DNA of 64,000 nucleotides. It comes from Nonomuraea coxensis DSM 45129 (lineage in GTDB: Bacteria > Actinomycetota > Actinomycetes > Streptosporangiales > Streptosporangiaceae). Below, piece by piece: positions 30,280 to 40,728 of this stretch. The DNA is taken from assembly GCF_019397265.1 (NCBI RefSeq), contig NZ_CP068985.1, forward strand, positions 5,560,501 to 5,624,500, read 5' to 3'. The first letter of the stretch is position 1; each line of letters opens with the position of its first letter. The notes below the pieces were generated by a model. The model saw only the letters and a program-made list of their open reading frames with translations. It searched no databases and was not told the origin of the DNA. A program made the translations under genes and the position numbers.

Positions 30280-30560
30280 TCAACTCTCCTCCCCGGAAGC
30301 CGGCGATGTTACGGCACCCGCACTGCCGTGCCGGCCACCAGCCATACGCATACCCAGACGACGGAGCCGCGCCGCGCCCCCGTCGTCTCGATTCGATGAA
30401 CCGGTGGACCGCAACAAACCCCTTAACTGTGCAAGTTTGGCCAAACAGCACACTATCGGCCAGTCATCGCATCGCAGAAATCGCCCGGGTCCGCTCCGGA
30501 ACCCGGAAACCGCTGGACACGACCCTATCCGGGGGCCGCGGCTTAAACGAGTGGGACAAA
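30280..30560. other. gene-free stretch with a 12-bp palindrome
   Basis: This relatively AT-rich DNA lies between the site-2 protease gene and the FHA gene. It holds the ribosome site of the 20-aa frame and the perfect palindrome GTTTGGCCAAAC (30435-30446), flanked by TGTGC on one side and GCACA on the other. Nothing else was recognised. Confidence 0.5.
30435..30446. promoter_or_regulatory. perfect 12-bp palindrome, operator-like
   Basis: GTTTGGCCAAAC lies about 155 bp upstream of the 20-aa frame and 215 bp upstream of the FHA gene, in an AT-rich gap. The outer bases TGTGC and GCACA extend the symmetry imperfectly. Confidence 0.35.
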
Positions 30561-31697
30561 TCAGACGCCGGTGAACACCCGGTTCACATCGGCGGTGGAC
30601 AGCACGCCGTAGACCTCGCCGCCCGGCTCCACGAGGAGATATTCGCTGCCGGGAGCCTCGCGCATGGCGTCGATGAGCGGCTCGCCCACGAGGTCGGCGG
30701 CCAGCACCATGGCCGGGTCGAGGGACTTGGCCAGCGAGGCGGCGCTCACCCACGGGCGGCGGTGCTCGGGGGTGGCCTGCACGGCGGCCTCGCTGACGAT
30801 CGCGACCGGCCGGCCGTCGTGGTCGACCACGACGATGGCGCCCGCGTGCCGCTCGCCCGCCTGCCGCAGCGCCTCCGACAGCGGCGTGTCGCCGCTCACC
30901 GGCACCGCCCTGCGGGCCAGGGCCCGCGCGTTGACCTTGGGGATGCGGGCGCGGATCTTGGCCACGCGCAGCGACTGCGAGGCGCCCATCCAGATGAAGG
31001 AGGCCAGCACCAGCGGCCAGATCACGTCGGTGAAGTCGGCGTCGCCGCCGCCGGTGAGCACCGACGCGATGGGCACGGCGGCCAGCAGCACGGCCAGCAC
31101 CCGGCCGCCCCAGGCGGCGACGATCGTGCCGGTGCCGGGGCTGCCGGCGACCTTCCACACGCCGGCGCGCAGCATCCGCCCGCCGTCGAGCGGCAGGCCC
31201 GGCAGCAGGTTGAAGACGCCGACGATGAGGTTGGCGAACCAGAGCTGCAGCACCAGCACCTCGAGGATGCCGCCGTCGTTGATGAGGTAGACGTCGGCCA
31301 GCCAGCCGAGCCCGGCCAGCCCGAGCGACAGCCCCGGCCCCGCCGCGGCCACCAGGAACTCCTTGCCAGGCGTGGGCGGCTCCTTCTCGATCTCCGACAC
31401 GCCGCCGAGGAGGTAGAGGGTGATGCGGCGCACCGGCAGGCCGTACGCCTTGGCCAGGACGCTGTGCGCCAGCTCGTGCAGCAGCACCGAGACGTAGAGC
31501 AGCACCGCGAAGACGAACGCCACGCCGTAGGCGGCGGCCTCGCCGAGGTGGGGCAGCATCCGCCCGAAGTAGGGGCCGAACATCACGGTGATGAAGCCGG
31601 CCACGAGGAACCAGGTCCAGGACACGTAGACGGGGATGCCGAACAGCCTCCCCATCGGGACGCCGGAGAACTCCTGCCGGGGGCTCTGCTCGCTCAC
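30561..31697 (-). CDS. site-2 protease family metallopeptidase with CBS domains
   Basis: The 378-residue membrane protein has HELAH (74-78) and NLLPGLPLDGGR (163-174), the zinc-binding signatures of intramembrane S2P proteases of the Rip3/SpoIVFB type. A C-terminal CBS pair (about 245-378, HAGAIVVVDHDGRPVAIVSE and YGVLSTADVNRVF) may bind adenosine nucleotides and regulate activity. It would cleave a membrane-anchored anti-sigma factor or similar. No candidate substrate is adjacent. It diverges from the RecB-family gene, an order that accompanies trmI-arc in other actinobacteria. Confidence 0.92.
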   Translation of the reverse strand: MSEQSPRQEFSGVPMGRLFGIPVYVSWTWFLVAGFITVMFGPYFGRMLPHLGEAAAYGVAFVFAVLLYVSVLLHELAHSVLAKAYGLPVRRITLYLLGGVSEIEKEPPTPGKEFLVAAAGPGLSLGLAGLGWLADVYLINDGGILEVLVLQLWFANLIVGVFNLLPGLPLDGGRMLRAGVWKVAGSPGTGTIVAAWGGRVLAVLLAAVPIASVLTGGGDADFTDVIWPLVLASFIWMGASQSLRVAKIRARIPKVNARALARRAVPVSGDTPLSEALRQAGERHAGAIVVVDHDGRPVAIVSEAAVQATPEHRRPWVSAASLAKSLDPAMVLAADLVGEPLIDAMREAPGSEYLLVEPGGEVYGVLSTADVNRVFTGV

Positions 31698-31833
31698 CGC
31701 TCTCCTCGTACGTCTTTCCGGCGGGTCCGCGTGCGGTCGGGCCCCGGCGGTGCGTGGTCTCGCTGCCTTGATGCTACGCGCCGTAGGGAGCGCCCATCGT
31801 CGCGCCGGGGGACAATCTGTCGGGGCCGTGACC

Positions 31834-31839
31834 TAGAGT
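31834..31839 (+). promoter_or_regulatory. -10 of a leaderless promoter for the RecB-family gene
   Basis: TAGAGT is followed by 7 nt and then ATG 31847, with no ribosome site between. This is the standard actinobacterial leaderless arrangement. It argues against the GTG at 31838, which lies within the hexamer. Confidence 0.55.
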
Positions 31840-31846
31840 GCCGTTC

Positions 31847-32707
31847 ATGACGCTGACCGAGCCGGTGATCATCGGAGCGCTGTCCCCCTCCCGCGCGGGC
31901 GATTTCATGACCTGCCCGCTGCTCTACCGCTTCCGGGTGATCGACCAGCTCCCGGAGCGGCCCTCCCCCGCGGCGGTGCGCGGCACGGTGGTCCACGCGG
32001 TCCTGGAGCGGCTCTACGACCTGCCGGCCCCGCGCCGGTCGGTGGCGGCGGCCCTGGAGCTGCTGGAGCCGCAGTGGCGGCGGCTGCTCGACGACGACCC
32101 CCAATACGCCGAGATGTTCTCCGGCGAGGAGGAGCAGGCCGAGTGGCTGGCGCAGGCGCGCGGCATGCTGGAGCGCTACTTCACGCTGGAGGACCCGACC
32201 CGGCTGGAGCCGGCCGAGCGTGAGCTCTACGTCGAGGCGGTGCTCGACGGCGGGCTGATGCTGCGCGGCTACGTCGACCGGCTCGACGTGGCGCCGACCG
32301 GCGAGGTCCGGGTGGTCGACTACAAGACCGGCAGCGCGCCGGGGCCCGACTTCGAGGCCAAGGCGCTGTTCCAGATGAAGTTCTACGCGCTGGTGCTGTG
32401 GCGGCTGCGCGGCCGGGTGCCGCGGCTGCTGCAGCTCGTCTACCTCGGCGGCCAGGGCGAGGTGCTGCGTTACGCCCCCGACGAGGCCGACCTGCAGGCC
32501 ACCGAGCGCAAGGTGATGGCGCTCTGGACGGCGATCGAGCGCGCGATGCGGAGCGGCGAGTGGCGGGCGCGGCGCAGCCGGCTGTGCGACTGGTGCGACC
32601 ACCAGGCGCTGTGCCCCGAGTTCGGCGGCACCCCTCCCCCGGTGCCCGACCGGCAGCCGGGCGACACCGTGCGCAGCAGCCGGCGGGCCGCGACCGACGA
32701 GCTTTAG
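31847..32707 (+). CDS. RecB-family exonuclease with Fe-S-type cysteines
   Basis: The 286-residue PD-(D/E)XK nuclease has RGTVVHAVLERLYD, RGYVDRLDV and VRVVDYKTGSAP (the D...DYKTG catalytic pattern), then QMKFYALVLWRLRG. A Cys near the N terminus (FMTCPLLYRF) and three near the C terminus (LCDWCDHQALC) have the AddB/Cas4 arrangement that holds a 4Fe-4S cluster. It probably acts in DNA repair. It lies next to the trmI-arc group in mycobacteria as well (Rv2119 type). Confidence 0.88.
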   Translation: MTLTEPVIIGALSPSRAGDFMTCPLLYRFRVIDQLPERPSPAAVRGTVVHAVLERLYDLPAPRRSVAAALELLEPQWRRLLDDDPQYAEMFSGEEEQAEWLAQARGMLERYFTLEDPTRLEPAERELYVEAVLDGGLMLRGYVDRLDVAPTGEVRVVDYKTGSAPGPDFEAKALFQMKFYALVLWRLRGRVPRLLQLVYLGGQGEVLRYAPDEADLQATERKVMALWTAIERAMRSGEWRARRSRLCDWCDHQALCPEFGGTPPPVPDRQPGDTVRSSRRAATDEL

Positions 32708-32755
32708 CAGGACTAATCCTCCCCGGGGAGGAGGAAGCGGACTCGCGGGCGGTCC

Positions 32756-32761
32756 TACAGT
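32756..32761 (+). promoter_or_regulatory. -10 of a leaderless promoter for the histidine kinase gene
   Basis: TACAGT is separated by 6 nt from GTG 32768 and no ribosome site intervenes. The two-component operon is thus transcribed independently of the nuclease gene 60 nt upstream. Confidence 0.5.
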
Positions 32762-32767
32762 GAAGCC

Positions 32768-33934
32768 GTGCGCATCGACCGACCCCGGCTCCACGACCCG
32801 GTTCTCGCCGTGGCGGTGGCGATCGTCTCGGTGGTGCTCCACACCCTCGACGACCCGCTGATCCCGACGTCCGGCGGGCTGCGGCCGCCCGACGCGCTGG
32901 GCGTGACGCTGGTGGCCGTGACGGGCGTGCCCGTGGCCTTCCGGCGGCGCTGGCCGCTGGCGGCGCTGTGCGCGTCCCTGGTGCCGGGCCTGCTGCTGAC
33001 GATGGCCGGCTACGGCGCGGGCGTGCCGGGCCTGGCCGGGCTGGTGCTGCTCTACTCGGTGGCCTCGCACCGGGGGCTGGCGATGGCGCTGGGCGGGCTG
33101 CTGGTGTCGCTGTCGGCGTACGCCCTGGGGGCGACGGCCGGTCCGGTGCGGCTGGCGGCCTGGACCGACCACGTGGCGGTCGTCATCGTCGTGACGGCGG
33201 TGTGGGGCGCGGGGCGCAGCCTGCGGCTGCGGCGGGCCTACCTGGAGGAGCTGAAGGACCGGGCGGCGCGGCTGGAGCGGGCGCACGCGGCCGACACCCG
33301 CGCGGCGCGGGCCGAGGAGCGCTCGCGGATCGCGCGGGAGCTGCACGACGTGGTGGCCCACCACGTCAGCGTCATGATCGTGCAGGCCGCGGCGGCGCGG
33401 CGGGTGCTCGCCGCGGATCCGGGGCTGGCGGGCGAGGCGCTGTCGGCCATCGAGCACACCGGGCGCACCGCGATGGCGGAGATGCGCACGATCGTCGGGG
33501 TGCTGCGCGCCGACGCGCGGGCCGAGCTGGGGCCGCAGCCGGGCGTGCGGGACCTGCCGGCGCTCGTGGAGCAGATGCGGGAGGCGGGACTGCCGGTCCG
33601 GCTGCTGGTGGAGGGCGAGCCGCGGGCGCTGCCCGCCGGGGTGGACCTGGCGGCGTACCGGCTGGTGCAGGAGGGGCTGACCAACAGCCTGCGGCACGCG
33701 GGGGCGGGGGCCGGGGCGACGGTCACCGTCCGGCACAAGCCGCGTGAGCTGGACGTACGGGTCGAGGACGACGGGACAGGCGGCACGGCCGGGGATCCGT
33801 CATCGGGGCAAGGGCACGGCTTGGTCGGCATTCGCGAAAGAGTGGCACTCTATGGTGGAATCCTCAGCATCGGTCCGCTGCCGGGGGGCGGTTTCGAGGT
33901 GCGGGCGAGGTTCCCGCTGAAGGACGGCGAATGA
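32768..33934 (+). CDS. sensor histidine kinase, NarL/DesK (HisKA_3) type
   Basis: The 388-residue kinase has four to five N-terminal membrane helices (about 10-150) with almost no extracellular domain. The H-box ERSRIARELHDVVAHHVS (phospho-acceptor His193) follows, then an ATPase domain with LVQEGLTNSLRHA and GHGLVGIRERV. It likely senses a membrane or intramembrane signal. It overlaps the response-regulator gene by 4 nt (ATGA). The signal and target genes are not evident. The peptide transporter operon that converges on it is one possibility. Confidence 0.9.
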   Translation: MRIDRPRLHDPVLAVAVAIVSVVLHTLDDPLIPTSGGLRPPDALGVTLVAVTGVPVAFRRRWPLAALCASLVPGLLLTMAGYGAGVPGLAGLVLLYSVASHRGLAMALGGLLVSLSAYALGATAGPVRLAAWTDHVAVVIVVTAVWGAGRSLRLRRAYLEELKDRAARLERAHAADTRAARAEERSRIARELHDVVAHHVSVMIVQAAAARRVLAADPGLAGEALSAIEHTGRTAMAEMRTIVGVLRADARAELGPQPGVRDLPALVEQMREAGLPVRLLVEGEPRALPAGVDLAAYRLVQEGLTNSLRHAGAGAGATVTVRHKPRELDVRVEDDGTGGTAGDPSSGQGHGLVGIRERVALYGGILSIGPLPGGGFEVRARFPLKDGE

Positions 33935-34614
33935 CGATCAGAGTGCTGCTGGTGGACGACCAGCCGTTGCTGCGCACCGGATTCCGCCTGATCCTGGAGG
34001 CCGAGCCCGACATCACGGTGGTGGGGCAGGCCGGCGACGGCAAGGACGCGACGGAGCAGACCCGGGCGCTGCTGCCCGACGTGGTGCTCATGGACATCCG
34101 GATGCCGGGGGTGGACGGCATCGAGGCGACCCGCAGGATCGTGCGGGAGGCGGCGCCGTCCGCGCACGTGCCGAAGGTGCTGGTGCTGACCACGTTCGAC
34201 CTCGACGAGTACATCGTGGAGGCGCTGCGGGCGGGCGCGTCGGGGTTCCTGCTGAAGGACGTGCCGCCGGACGAGCTGGTGCAGGCGATCCGGGTGGTGG
34301 CCGCGGGCGAGGCGATCGTCGCGCCGAGCGTGACCCGGCGGCTGCTCGACCGGTTCGCGGCGCGGCTGCCGTCGGCGTACGAGCAGGCGGCCCCGGCCCG
34401 GCTCGACCGGCTGACCGAGCGCGAACTGGAGGTGCTGCGGCTGATCGCCAAGGGCATGTCCAACGCCGAGATCGCCGCCAAGCTGGTGGTCAGCGAGACG
34501 ACGGTCAAGACGCACGTCGGCAACGTGCTGACCAAGCTGGGGCTGCGGGACCGGGTGCAGGCGGTGGTGCTGGCCTACGAGACGGGGCTGATCACGCCGG
34601 GCGCCCTGTCCTGA
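33931..34614 (+). CDS. response regulator, NarL/LuxR type
   Basis: The 227-residue protein has a receiver domain with VLLVDDQPLLR, the phosphorylated Asp55 (LMDIRMPGVDG) and FLLKD. It ends in a LuxR HTH (LTERELEVLRLIAKGMSNAE, then VSETTVKTHVGNVLTKLGLR). It is the partner of the upstream kinase, with which it shares an ATGA overlap. Confidence 0.93.
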   Translation: MTIRVLLVDDQPLLRTGFRLILEAEPDITVVGQAGDGKDATEQTRALLPDVVLMDIRMPGVDGIEATRRIVREAAPSAHVPKVLVLTTFDLDEYIVEALRAGASGFLLKDVPPDELVQAIRVVAAGEAIVAPSVTRRLLDRFAARLPSAYEQAAPARLDRLTERELEVLRLIAKGMSNAEIAAKLVVSETTVKTHVGNVLTKLGLRDRVQAVVLAYETGLITPGALS

Positions 34615-34615
34615 C

Positions 34616-34631
34616 CGGGCCGGGCGGCCCG
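34616..34631. terminator. hairpin between convergent operons
   Basis: CGGGCC and GGCCCG pair perfectly around GGGC in the 40-bp gap between the response-regulator stop and the transporter stop. Confidence 0.4.
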
Positions 34632-34654
34632 TCGTCAGGGACGCCCGGCGCGTC

Positions 34655-35689
34655 TCAGCTCTGCTCGGCGGCCGCGGCCGCCGGGGTCTCCACGGCGTTC
34701 TCCGGGAAGTGGCAGGCGACGCGGTGTCCGTTCGCCACCTCACCGAGCGGCGGCTCGACCGTCTTGCAGATCTCCTGCGCCTTCCAGCAGCGGGTGTGGA
34801 AGCGGCAGGCGGGCGGCGGGTTGAGCGGGCTCGGCACGTCGCCGGCCAGCCGGATGCGCTCACGGCCCTTGCGCGCCTTGGGGTCGGGCACGGGCACGGC
34901 CGACAGCAGGGCGTTGGTGTAGGGGTGCATGGGCGTGCTGTAGAGCCGCTTGCGGTCGGCGATCTCGACGATCTTGCCGAGGTACATCACGGCGACCCGG
35001 TCGCTGATGTGGCGCACCACCGACAGGTCGTGGGCGATGACGACGTAGGTGAGGTCCAGCTCGTTCTGCAGGTCCTCCAGCAGGTTGACGACCTGGGCCT
35101 GGATGGACACGTCGAGCGCGGAGACCGGCTCGTCGGCGATGATGAGCTTGGGCTTCAGCGCGAGCGTGCGGGCGATGCCGATGCGCTGGCGCTGGCCGCC
35201 GGAGAACTCGTGCGGATAGCGGTTGTAGTGCTCCGGGTTGAGGCCGACCAGCGAGAGGATGTCCTGGACGGCCTTCTTGATGCCGTTCTCGGTCTGCACG
35301 CCCTGGATGCGGAACGGCGCGCCGACGATGGCGCCGACGGTGTGCCGGGGGTTCAGCGACGAGTAGGGGTCCTGGAAGATCATCTGCATGTCGCGCCGGA
35401 GCGGCCGCAGCCGGCCCTGGCTCATGTGCGTGATGTCCTGGCCCTCGAAGACGACCTTGCCCCCGGTGGGCTCCAGGAGGCGGGTGACCAGGCGGCCGGT
35501 CGTGGACTTGCCGCAGCCCGACTCCCCCACCAGGCCGAGGGTCTCGCCCTTGAAGACGTCGAAGCTGATGCCGTCGACCGCCTTGACCGCGCCGACCTGT
35601 CTCTTCAACAGGCCCTTGGTCACGGGGAAGTGCTTCTCCATGTCCTGCACGGAAAGAAGCGGCTCGCTGTCGTAGTTCGGCTCGCTCAC
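34655..35689 (-). CDS. oligopeptide ABC transporter ATP-binding protein (OppF/DppF type)
   Basis: The 344-residue ATPase has GLVGESGCGKST (Walker A), FSGGQRQRIGIARTLALKP (signature) and LIIADEPVSALD (Walker B). The C-terminal oligopeptide-type extension has Cys residues (CRFHTRCWKAQEICK). It begins with GTG 35689 overlapping the stop of the preceding ATPase gene (GTGA). It is the last gene of the transporter operon and pairs with the OppD-type ATPase to power peptide uptake. Confidence 0.93.
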   Translation of the reverse strand: MSEPNYDSEPLLSVQDMEKHFPVTKGLLKRQVGAVKAVDGISFDVFKGETLGLVGESGCGKSTTGRLVTRLLEPTGGKVVFEGQDITHMSQGRLRPLRRDMQMIFQDPYSSLNPRHTVGAIVGAPFRIQGVQTENGIKKAVQDILSLVGLNPEHYNRYPHEFSGGQRQRIGIARTLALKPKLIIADEPVSALDVSIQAQVVNLLEDLQNELDLTYVVIAHDLSVVRHISDRVAVMYLGKIVEIADRKRLYSTPMHPYTNALLSAVPVPDPKARKGRERIRLAGDVPSPLNPPPACRFHTRCWKAQEICKTVEPPLGEVANGHRVACHFPENAVETPAAAAAEQS

Positions 35690-36707
35690 TGGGTCTCCAG
35701 CACTGGCTTGATCTCGTTCTCCCACAGGCCGCGCCGCTCGTCGCGGCTCATGTGGCAGCGCACCAGGTGGCCGCCCTCGGTCTCGGCCAGCGCGGGCACC
35801 TCGGTGTCGGCCTTGCCGTGCGTGCGCTCGGCGTACGGGCAGCGCGGATGGAAGGCGCAGCCGGAGGGCACGTTGATGAGCGAGGGGGGCGAGCCCTTGA
35901 TGGGCAGCAGCCGCTCGGTGGGCTCCCGGTCGAGGCGGGGCATGGAGCCCAGCAGGCCCCAGGTGTAGGGGTGCTCGGGGCGGTAGAAGATGCTGTCGGC
36001 CGGGCCGTACTCGATGCACTTGCCGGCGTACATGACGAGGATGTCGTCGGACAGCTCGGCCACCACGCCCAGGTCGTGGGTGATGATGATCAGCGCGGAG
36101 TTGAACTCGCGCTGCAGGTCGACCATGAGGTCGAGGATCTGGGCCTGGACGGTCACGTCGAGCGCGGTGGTGGGCTCGTCGGCGATGAGCAGCTCGGGGT
36201 CGCACGACAGCGCCATGGCGATCATCGCGCGCTGCCGCATGCCGCCGGAGAACTCGTGCGGGTAGCTGTCGACGCGCCTGGCCGGCTCGGGGATGCCGAC
36301 GCGGCCGAGCATGTCGATCGCGTGCTTGCGGGCGGCCTGCTTGCTGACGTCGTTGTGGATGCGGTAGGCCTCGATGATCTGGTGGCCGACCGTGTAGTAG
36401 GGGTGCATCGACGACAGCGGATCCTGGAAGATCATCGCCATCTTCTTGCCGCGCAGGGAGCGTACGTGCTCGGCGGAGGCGCCGTTCAGCTCCTCGCCGT
36501 CCAGCCAGATCTCGCCGGAGATGTTGGCGCGGCCGCCCTTGTGCAGCCCCAGGATGCCGAGGCTGGTGACGCTCTTGCCGGAGCCGGACTCGCCGACGAT
36601 GCCGAGCGTCTTGCCGCGTTCGAGGTCGAACGTCAGCCCGTCGACGGACTTGACCAGACCGTCGTCGGTCGGGAAGTGGATCTTCAGGTCCTTGACCTCA
36701 AGGAAGC

Positions 36708-36711
<4 letters not shown>
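35686..36711 (-). CDS. oligopeptide ABC transporter ATP-binding protein (OppD/DppD type)
   Basis: The 341-residue ATPase has GIVGESGSGKSVTSL (Walker A), FSGGMRQRAMIAMALSC (signature), LLIADEPTTALD (Walker B) and the Cys-containing C-terminal tail (CAFHPRCPYAE) typical of OppD. GTG 36711 overlaps the permease stop by 4 nt, so it is translationally coupled to the upstream permease. It heterodimerises with the OppF-type ATPase. Confidence 0.93.
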
Positions 36712-37721
<1,010 letters not shown>

Positions 37722-37732
37722 CGCTGCCGGCC

Positions 37733-37763
37733 GAGTGGCCGGCCCGTCCCGGGCCGGCCACTC
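37733..37763 (-). terminator. 14-bp perfect hairpin inside the peptide-transporter operon
   Basis: GAGTGGCCGGCCCG (37733-37746) pairs with CGGGCCGGCCACTC (37750-37763) around TCC. It lies between the binding-protein gene and the OppB-type permease gene. It probably limits read-through or protects the upstream message so that binding protein exceeds permease. Confidence 0.6.
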
Positions 37764-37805
37764 CTGCCTTCACCTGCCTTCGCTAGATCCCCGAACCTCG
37801 CCTGG

Positions 37806-39569
37806 TCACTCCACGCCGAGCAGCACGTAGTCGAACATCTGCTGGCCCTCGTTGTAGGCGATGTTCGTCACGCCCTGACCGCGCATGAGCAGCGACTTGG
37901 CCCAGACGACGGGAAGGAGGGAGGCGTCCTCCATGACCTTCTTGTCGACGTCCACCCACAGCTTGGCGCGGGCGGCGGCGTCCAGCTCGGCCGCGGCCTG
38001 GTCGACGAGCTTGTCGACCTCGGCGTTCTTGACGCTCAGGTTGTAGTTGCCCGCCGGGCGGATGGTCCGGCTGTCGACGATGGCCTGCATGAAGCCGTAA
38101 CCGTCGGGCCAGTCGGAGCCCCAGCCGTGCGTGGCCAGGCCGATGCCGTTCTTCTTGACGTAGTCGACGTTGCCGGCGTAGTCGGAGAAGTAGCTGGAGG
38201 CCGGGAAGCCCTTCAGCGTCAGCTTGATGCCGGCCTTGGACAGCGCCTGCTGCATGGCCTCGGCGAGGGCCTTCTCACGCGGGCGGTCGGCGCGGAACGT
38301 CATCGTGGTCTCGAAGCCGTTCGGCTGGCCACAGGCGGCCAGGGCCTGCTTGGCCTTCTCGACGTCGCCCTTGTTCTCCGGCGTCTGGTACAGGTCGAAC
38401 TTCTCCTGGCCGACGATGCCGGGCGGCATGACGTTCGTGGCGATCTCGCCGCCGGCCACCGGGCCGCCGAAGGCGGTCTGGTTGGCGACACGGTCGGCGG
38501 CGAACATCACGGCCTTGCGGCACTCGACGTTGTCGAGCGGCTTGGTGTCCGGGATGACCGAGATGAACCACAGGCGCTGGATCGTCGGGTTGTCGGTACG
38601 AGCCTTCAGCGCCGGGTCCGGCAGGACCTTGCCGAGCGCCGCGGGCTGCATGCCGGTGCCCGGGATGTCGAGCTGGATGCTGCCCGACATGAGCTGGTTG
38701 TCCAGGTCGTCGGCGTTGACGTTGAGCTGGACCTCCCACTTGTCCGGCAGCGCGGGCCGGTTGGGGTCGGTGGCCGGGTCCCACTGGTCGTTGCGGACCA
38801 GGGTGAAGCGCTTGCCGATCTCGTTGGTCTCGAACTTGTACGGACCCGAGGAGATCACGTGCTCGCGGTACTTCGCGCCCGTGTCCTTGTCCTTCGGCAC
38901 CGGCGCCGTCATCGGCATCTGGACGATGTAGTCCATGGACGCGAACGGCTTGACCAGGTGGAAGACCACCGTGGTGTCGTCGGTCGCCTCGACGGCCGAC
39001 TTGTAGTCGACGTCGGGGGTCTTGTAGACGCCCTTGAAGTCCTTCGGCCAGGCGAGCAGCTCGTTGAGGTACGAGGGGCCGTGCGGGAAGGTCTCCTTGT
39101 CGTACGAGCGGGCCACCGCGTAGGCCACGTCCTTGGCCGTGATCGGGGTGCCGTCCTCGTACTTGAGGCCCGGGCGGATCTTGTACGTCCAGGTCTTGCC
39201 GTCCTCGCTCGGCGTGCCCAGACCCTCGGCGAGGTCGGGGACGACCTGGTTGCCGTCGGGGCCCGGCCCGGTCTTGTACGTCGTCAGCGTCCGCCAGTAG
39301 AGGCGGCCGAAGTTGAACGAGTACCCGTAGTAGGTGTCGGCCGGGTCGAGGCTGTCCCAGTCGGAGGAGTGCGCTGCCTTGATCGTGCCCCCCTTCTTCG
39401 TCGAAGGGTTGTACACACCGGTGAGCGAGGCGTTGAACGCGGGTTGCGCGCCGCCGCCGGACGCCGACTGCGCGGGTTGCTGCGGCGTGCCGCCACCTCC
39501 GCCACAGGCGGAGAGCACCATGGCCAGGGCCGCTGTCGCGGCCGCCGCCAGTGCGGATTTCCTTCTCAT
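37806..39569 (-). CDS. peptide-binding lipoprotein, SBP family 5
   Basis: The 587-residue lipoprotein has the signal MRRKSALAAAATAALAMVLSAC (Cys22 acylated) and the family 5 solute-binding fold (WDSLDPADTYYGYSFNFG, LAEGLGTPSEDGKTWTYKIR, SSGPYKFE). It captures peptides or nickel-like ligands outside the membrane and delivers them to the permeases of this operon. Its ligand cannot be predicted from sequence alone. It follows the OppC-type permease by 47 nt. Confidence 0.93.
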   Translation of the reverse strand: MRRKSALAAAATAALAMVLSACGGGGGTPQQPAQSASGGGAQPAFNASLTGVYNPSTKKGGTIKAAHSSDWDSLDPADTYYGYSFNFGRLYWRTLTTYKTGPGPDGNQVVPDLAEGLGTPSEDGKTWTYKIRPGLKYEDGTPITAKDVAYAVARSYDKETFPHGPSYLNELLAWPKDFKGVYKTPDVDYKSAVEATDDTTVVFHLVKPFASMDYIVQMPMTAPVPKDKDTGAKYREHVISSGPYKFETNEIGKRFTLVRNDQWDPATDPNRPALPDKWEVQLNVNADDLDNQLMSGSIQLDIPGTGMQPAALGKVLPDPALKARTDNPTIQRLWFISVIPDTKPLDNVECRKAVMFAADRVANQTAFGGPVAGGEIATNVMPPGIVGQEKFDLYQTPENKGDVEKAKQALAACGQPNGFETTMTFRADRPREKALAEAMQQALSKAGIKLTLKGFPASSYFSDYAGNVDYVKKNGIGLATHGWGSDWPDGYGFMQAIVDSRTIRPAGNYNLSVKNAEVDKLVDQAAAELDAAARAKLWVDVDKKVMEDASLLPVVWAKSLLMRGQGVTNIAYNEGQQMFDYVLLGVE

Positions 39570-39616
39570 TGACTAACCCCTTGGTAGTGAGATGGGGGAT
39601 GGAGCGTAGGCGAAGG

Positions 39617-40609
39617 TCAGTGCGCGCGGGGGTCGAAGGCGTCCCTCAACCCGTCGCCGAACAGGTTGAACGCCAGGACCGTGATGAAGATCGCCAGGCC
39701 CGGGAAGAGCACGAAGTGCGGCAGCGTGTAGAAGCGCACCGCTTCCGAGAGCATGCCGCCCCAGGTCGGGGTGGGCGGGTTGATGCCGACGCCCAGGAAG
39801 GAGAGCGAGGCCTCGAACAGGATGTTGGTCGGGATGAGCAGGGTCGCGTAGACGAGGATCGGCGCGAGCAGGTTGGGCAGCACCTCACGGAAGAGGATGT
39901 AGCCGTGGCGCGCCCCGAGGCTGCGGGCGGCGTCGACGAACTCCCGCTCGCGCAGCGAGAGGGTCTGGCCCCGGACGATGCGGCCGATGCTGGGCCAGCT
40001 GAAGAAGCCGATGATGAAGATCAGCATGGCGATGCGCAGGCCGTTGCCCTCCAGGCCGAACCCCTTGTCGGGGACGACGCCCGCCAGCGCGATCGCGAAG
40101 ACCAGCAGCGGGAAGGCGAGGAAGACGTCCATGATGCGGCCGATGACCTGGTCGACCCAGCCGCCGAAGTAGCCGGCGACCACGCCGAGGACGGTGCCGA
40201 TGACGACTGACACCAGGGTGGCGAGGAAGCCGATGAGCAGCGAGATCCACGCGCCGGCCACGATGCGGCTGAAGATGTCGCGGCCGTTGACCGGCTCGAC
40301 GCCGAGCAGGTATTCGCTGCCCATGTTGCCGAAGGAGCCTTGGGGCAGCAGCGTGCTCTGGTCGATGGCGTCCTGGTGGAACTCCAGCGGATCGTGCCCG
40401 AAGACCGAGATGATGGGCCCGGAGAAGATCGCCACGAGGATCAGCAGGACGACGACGACGCCGCCGCCCAGGGCGACCTTGTCCCGCCTCAGCCGCAGCC
40501 AGGCGATCCTCGTGAGGGACCGGCCCTGGATGGCCTTGCCCGCTCCCGCGAGCACCGACTCCGGTTGCGCTTCTGCCGCGGAACCGGGCACGTCAAGCGG
40601 CGCGGTCAT
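39617..40609 (-). CDS. oligopeptide ABC transporter permease (OppC/DppC type)
   Basis: The 330-residue permease has an N-terminal cytoplasmic stretch, a first membrane helix (VALGGGVVVVLLILVAIFSG) and five more. The coupling loop is FVDAARSLGARHGYILFREV. It is the first gene of the operon; the order C, A, B, D, F differs from the usual A, B, C, D, F. Upstream lies a 224-bp regulatory gap with an inverted repeat (40697-40728). Confidence 0.93.
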   Translation of the reverse strand: MTAPLDVPGSAAEAQPESVLAGAGKAIQGRSLTRIAWLRLRRDKVALGGGVVVVLLILVAIFSGPIISVFGHDPLEFHQDAIDQSTLLPQGSFGNMGSEYLLGVEPVNGRDIFSRIVAGAWISLLIGFLATLVSVVIGTVLGVVAGYFGGWVDQVIGRIMDVFLAFPLLVFAIALAGVVPDKGFGLEGNGLRIAMLIFIIGFFSWPSIGRIVRGQTLSLREREFVDAARSLGARHGYILFREVLPNLLAPILVYATLLIPTNILFEASLSFLGVGINPPTPTWGGMLSEAVRFYTLPHFVLFPGLAIFITVLAFNLFGDGLRDAFDPRAH

Positions 40610-40696
40610 GCGAAATAGCCCCCTGGATCCAGACGACGCTGTCTATTGAAACTGGACTTAGACCGCGAGTCGCGACCTCAGGAGGCAGAATCTATG

Positions 40697-40728
40697 GCCT
40701 GAGCTGCTATGACCAGTCCCTCAGGCCG
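40697..40728. promoter_or_regulatory. 8-bp inverted repeat upstream of the peptide-transporter operon
   Basis: GGCCTGAG (40697-40704) and CTCAGGCC (40721-40728) are separated by 16 nt, with CTATG outside both arms. It stands about 90 nt ahead of the first permease gene in AT-richer DNA, so it may be an operator. Confidence 0.4.
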
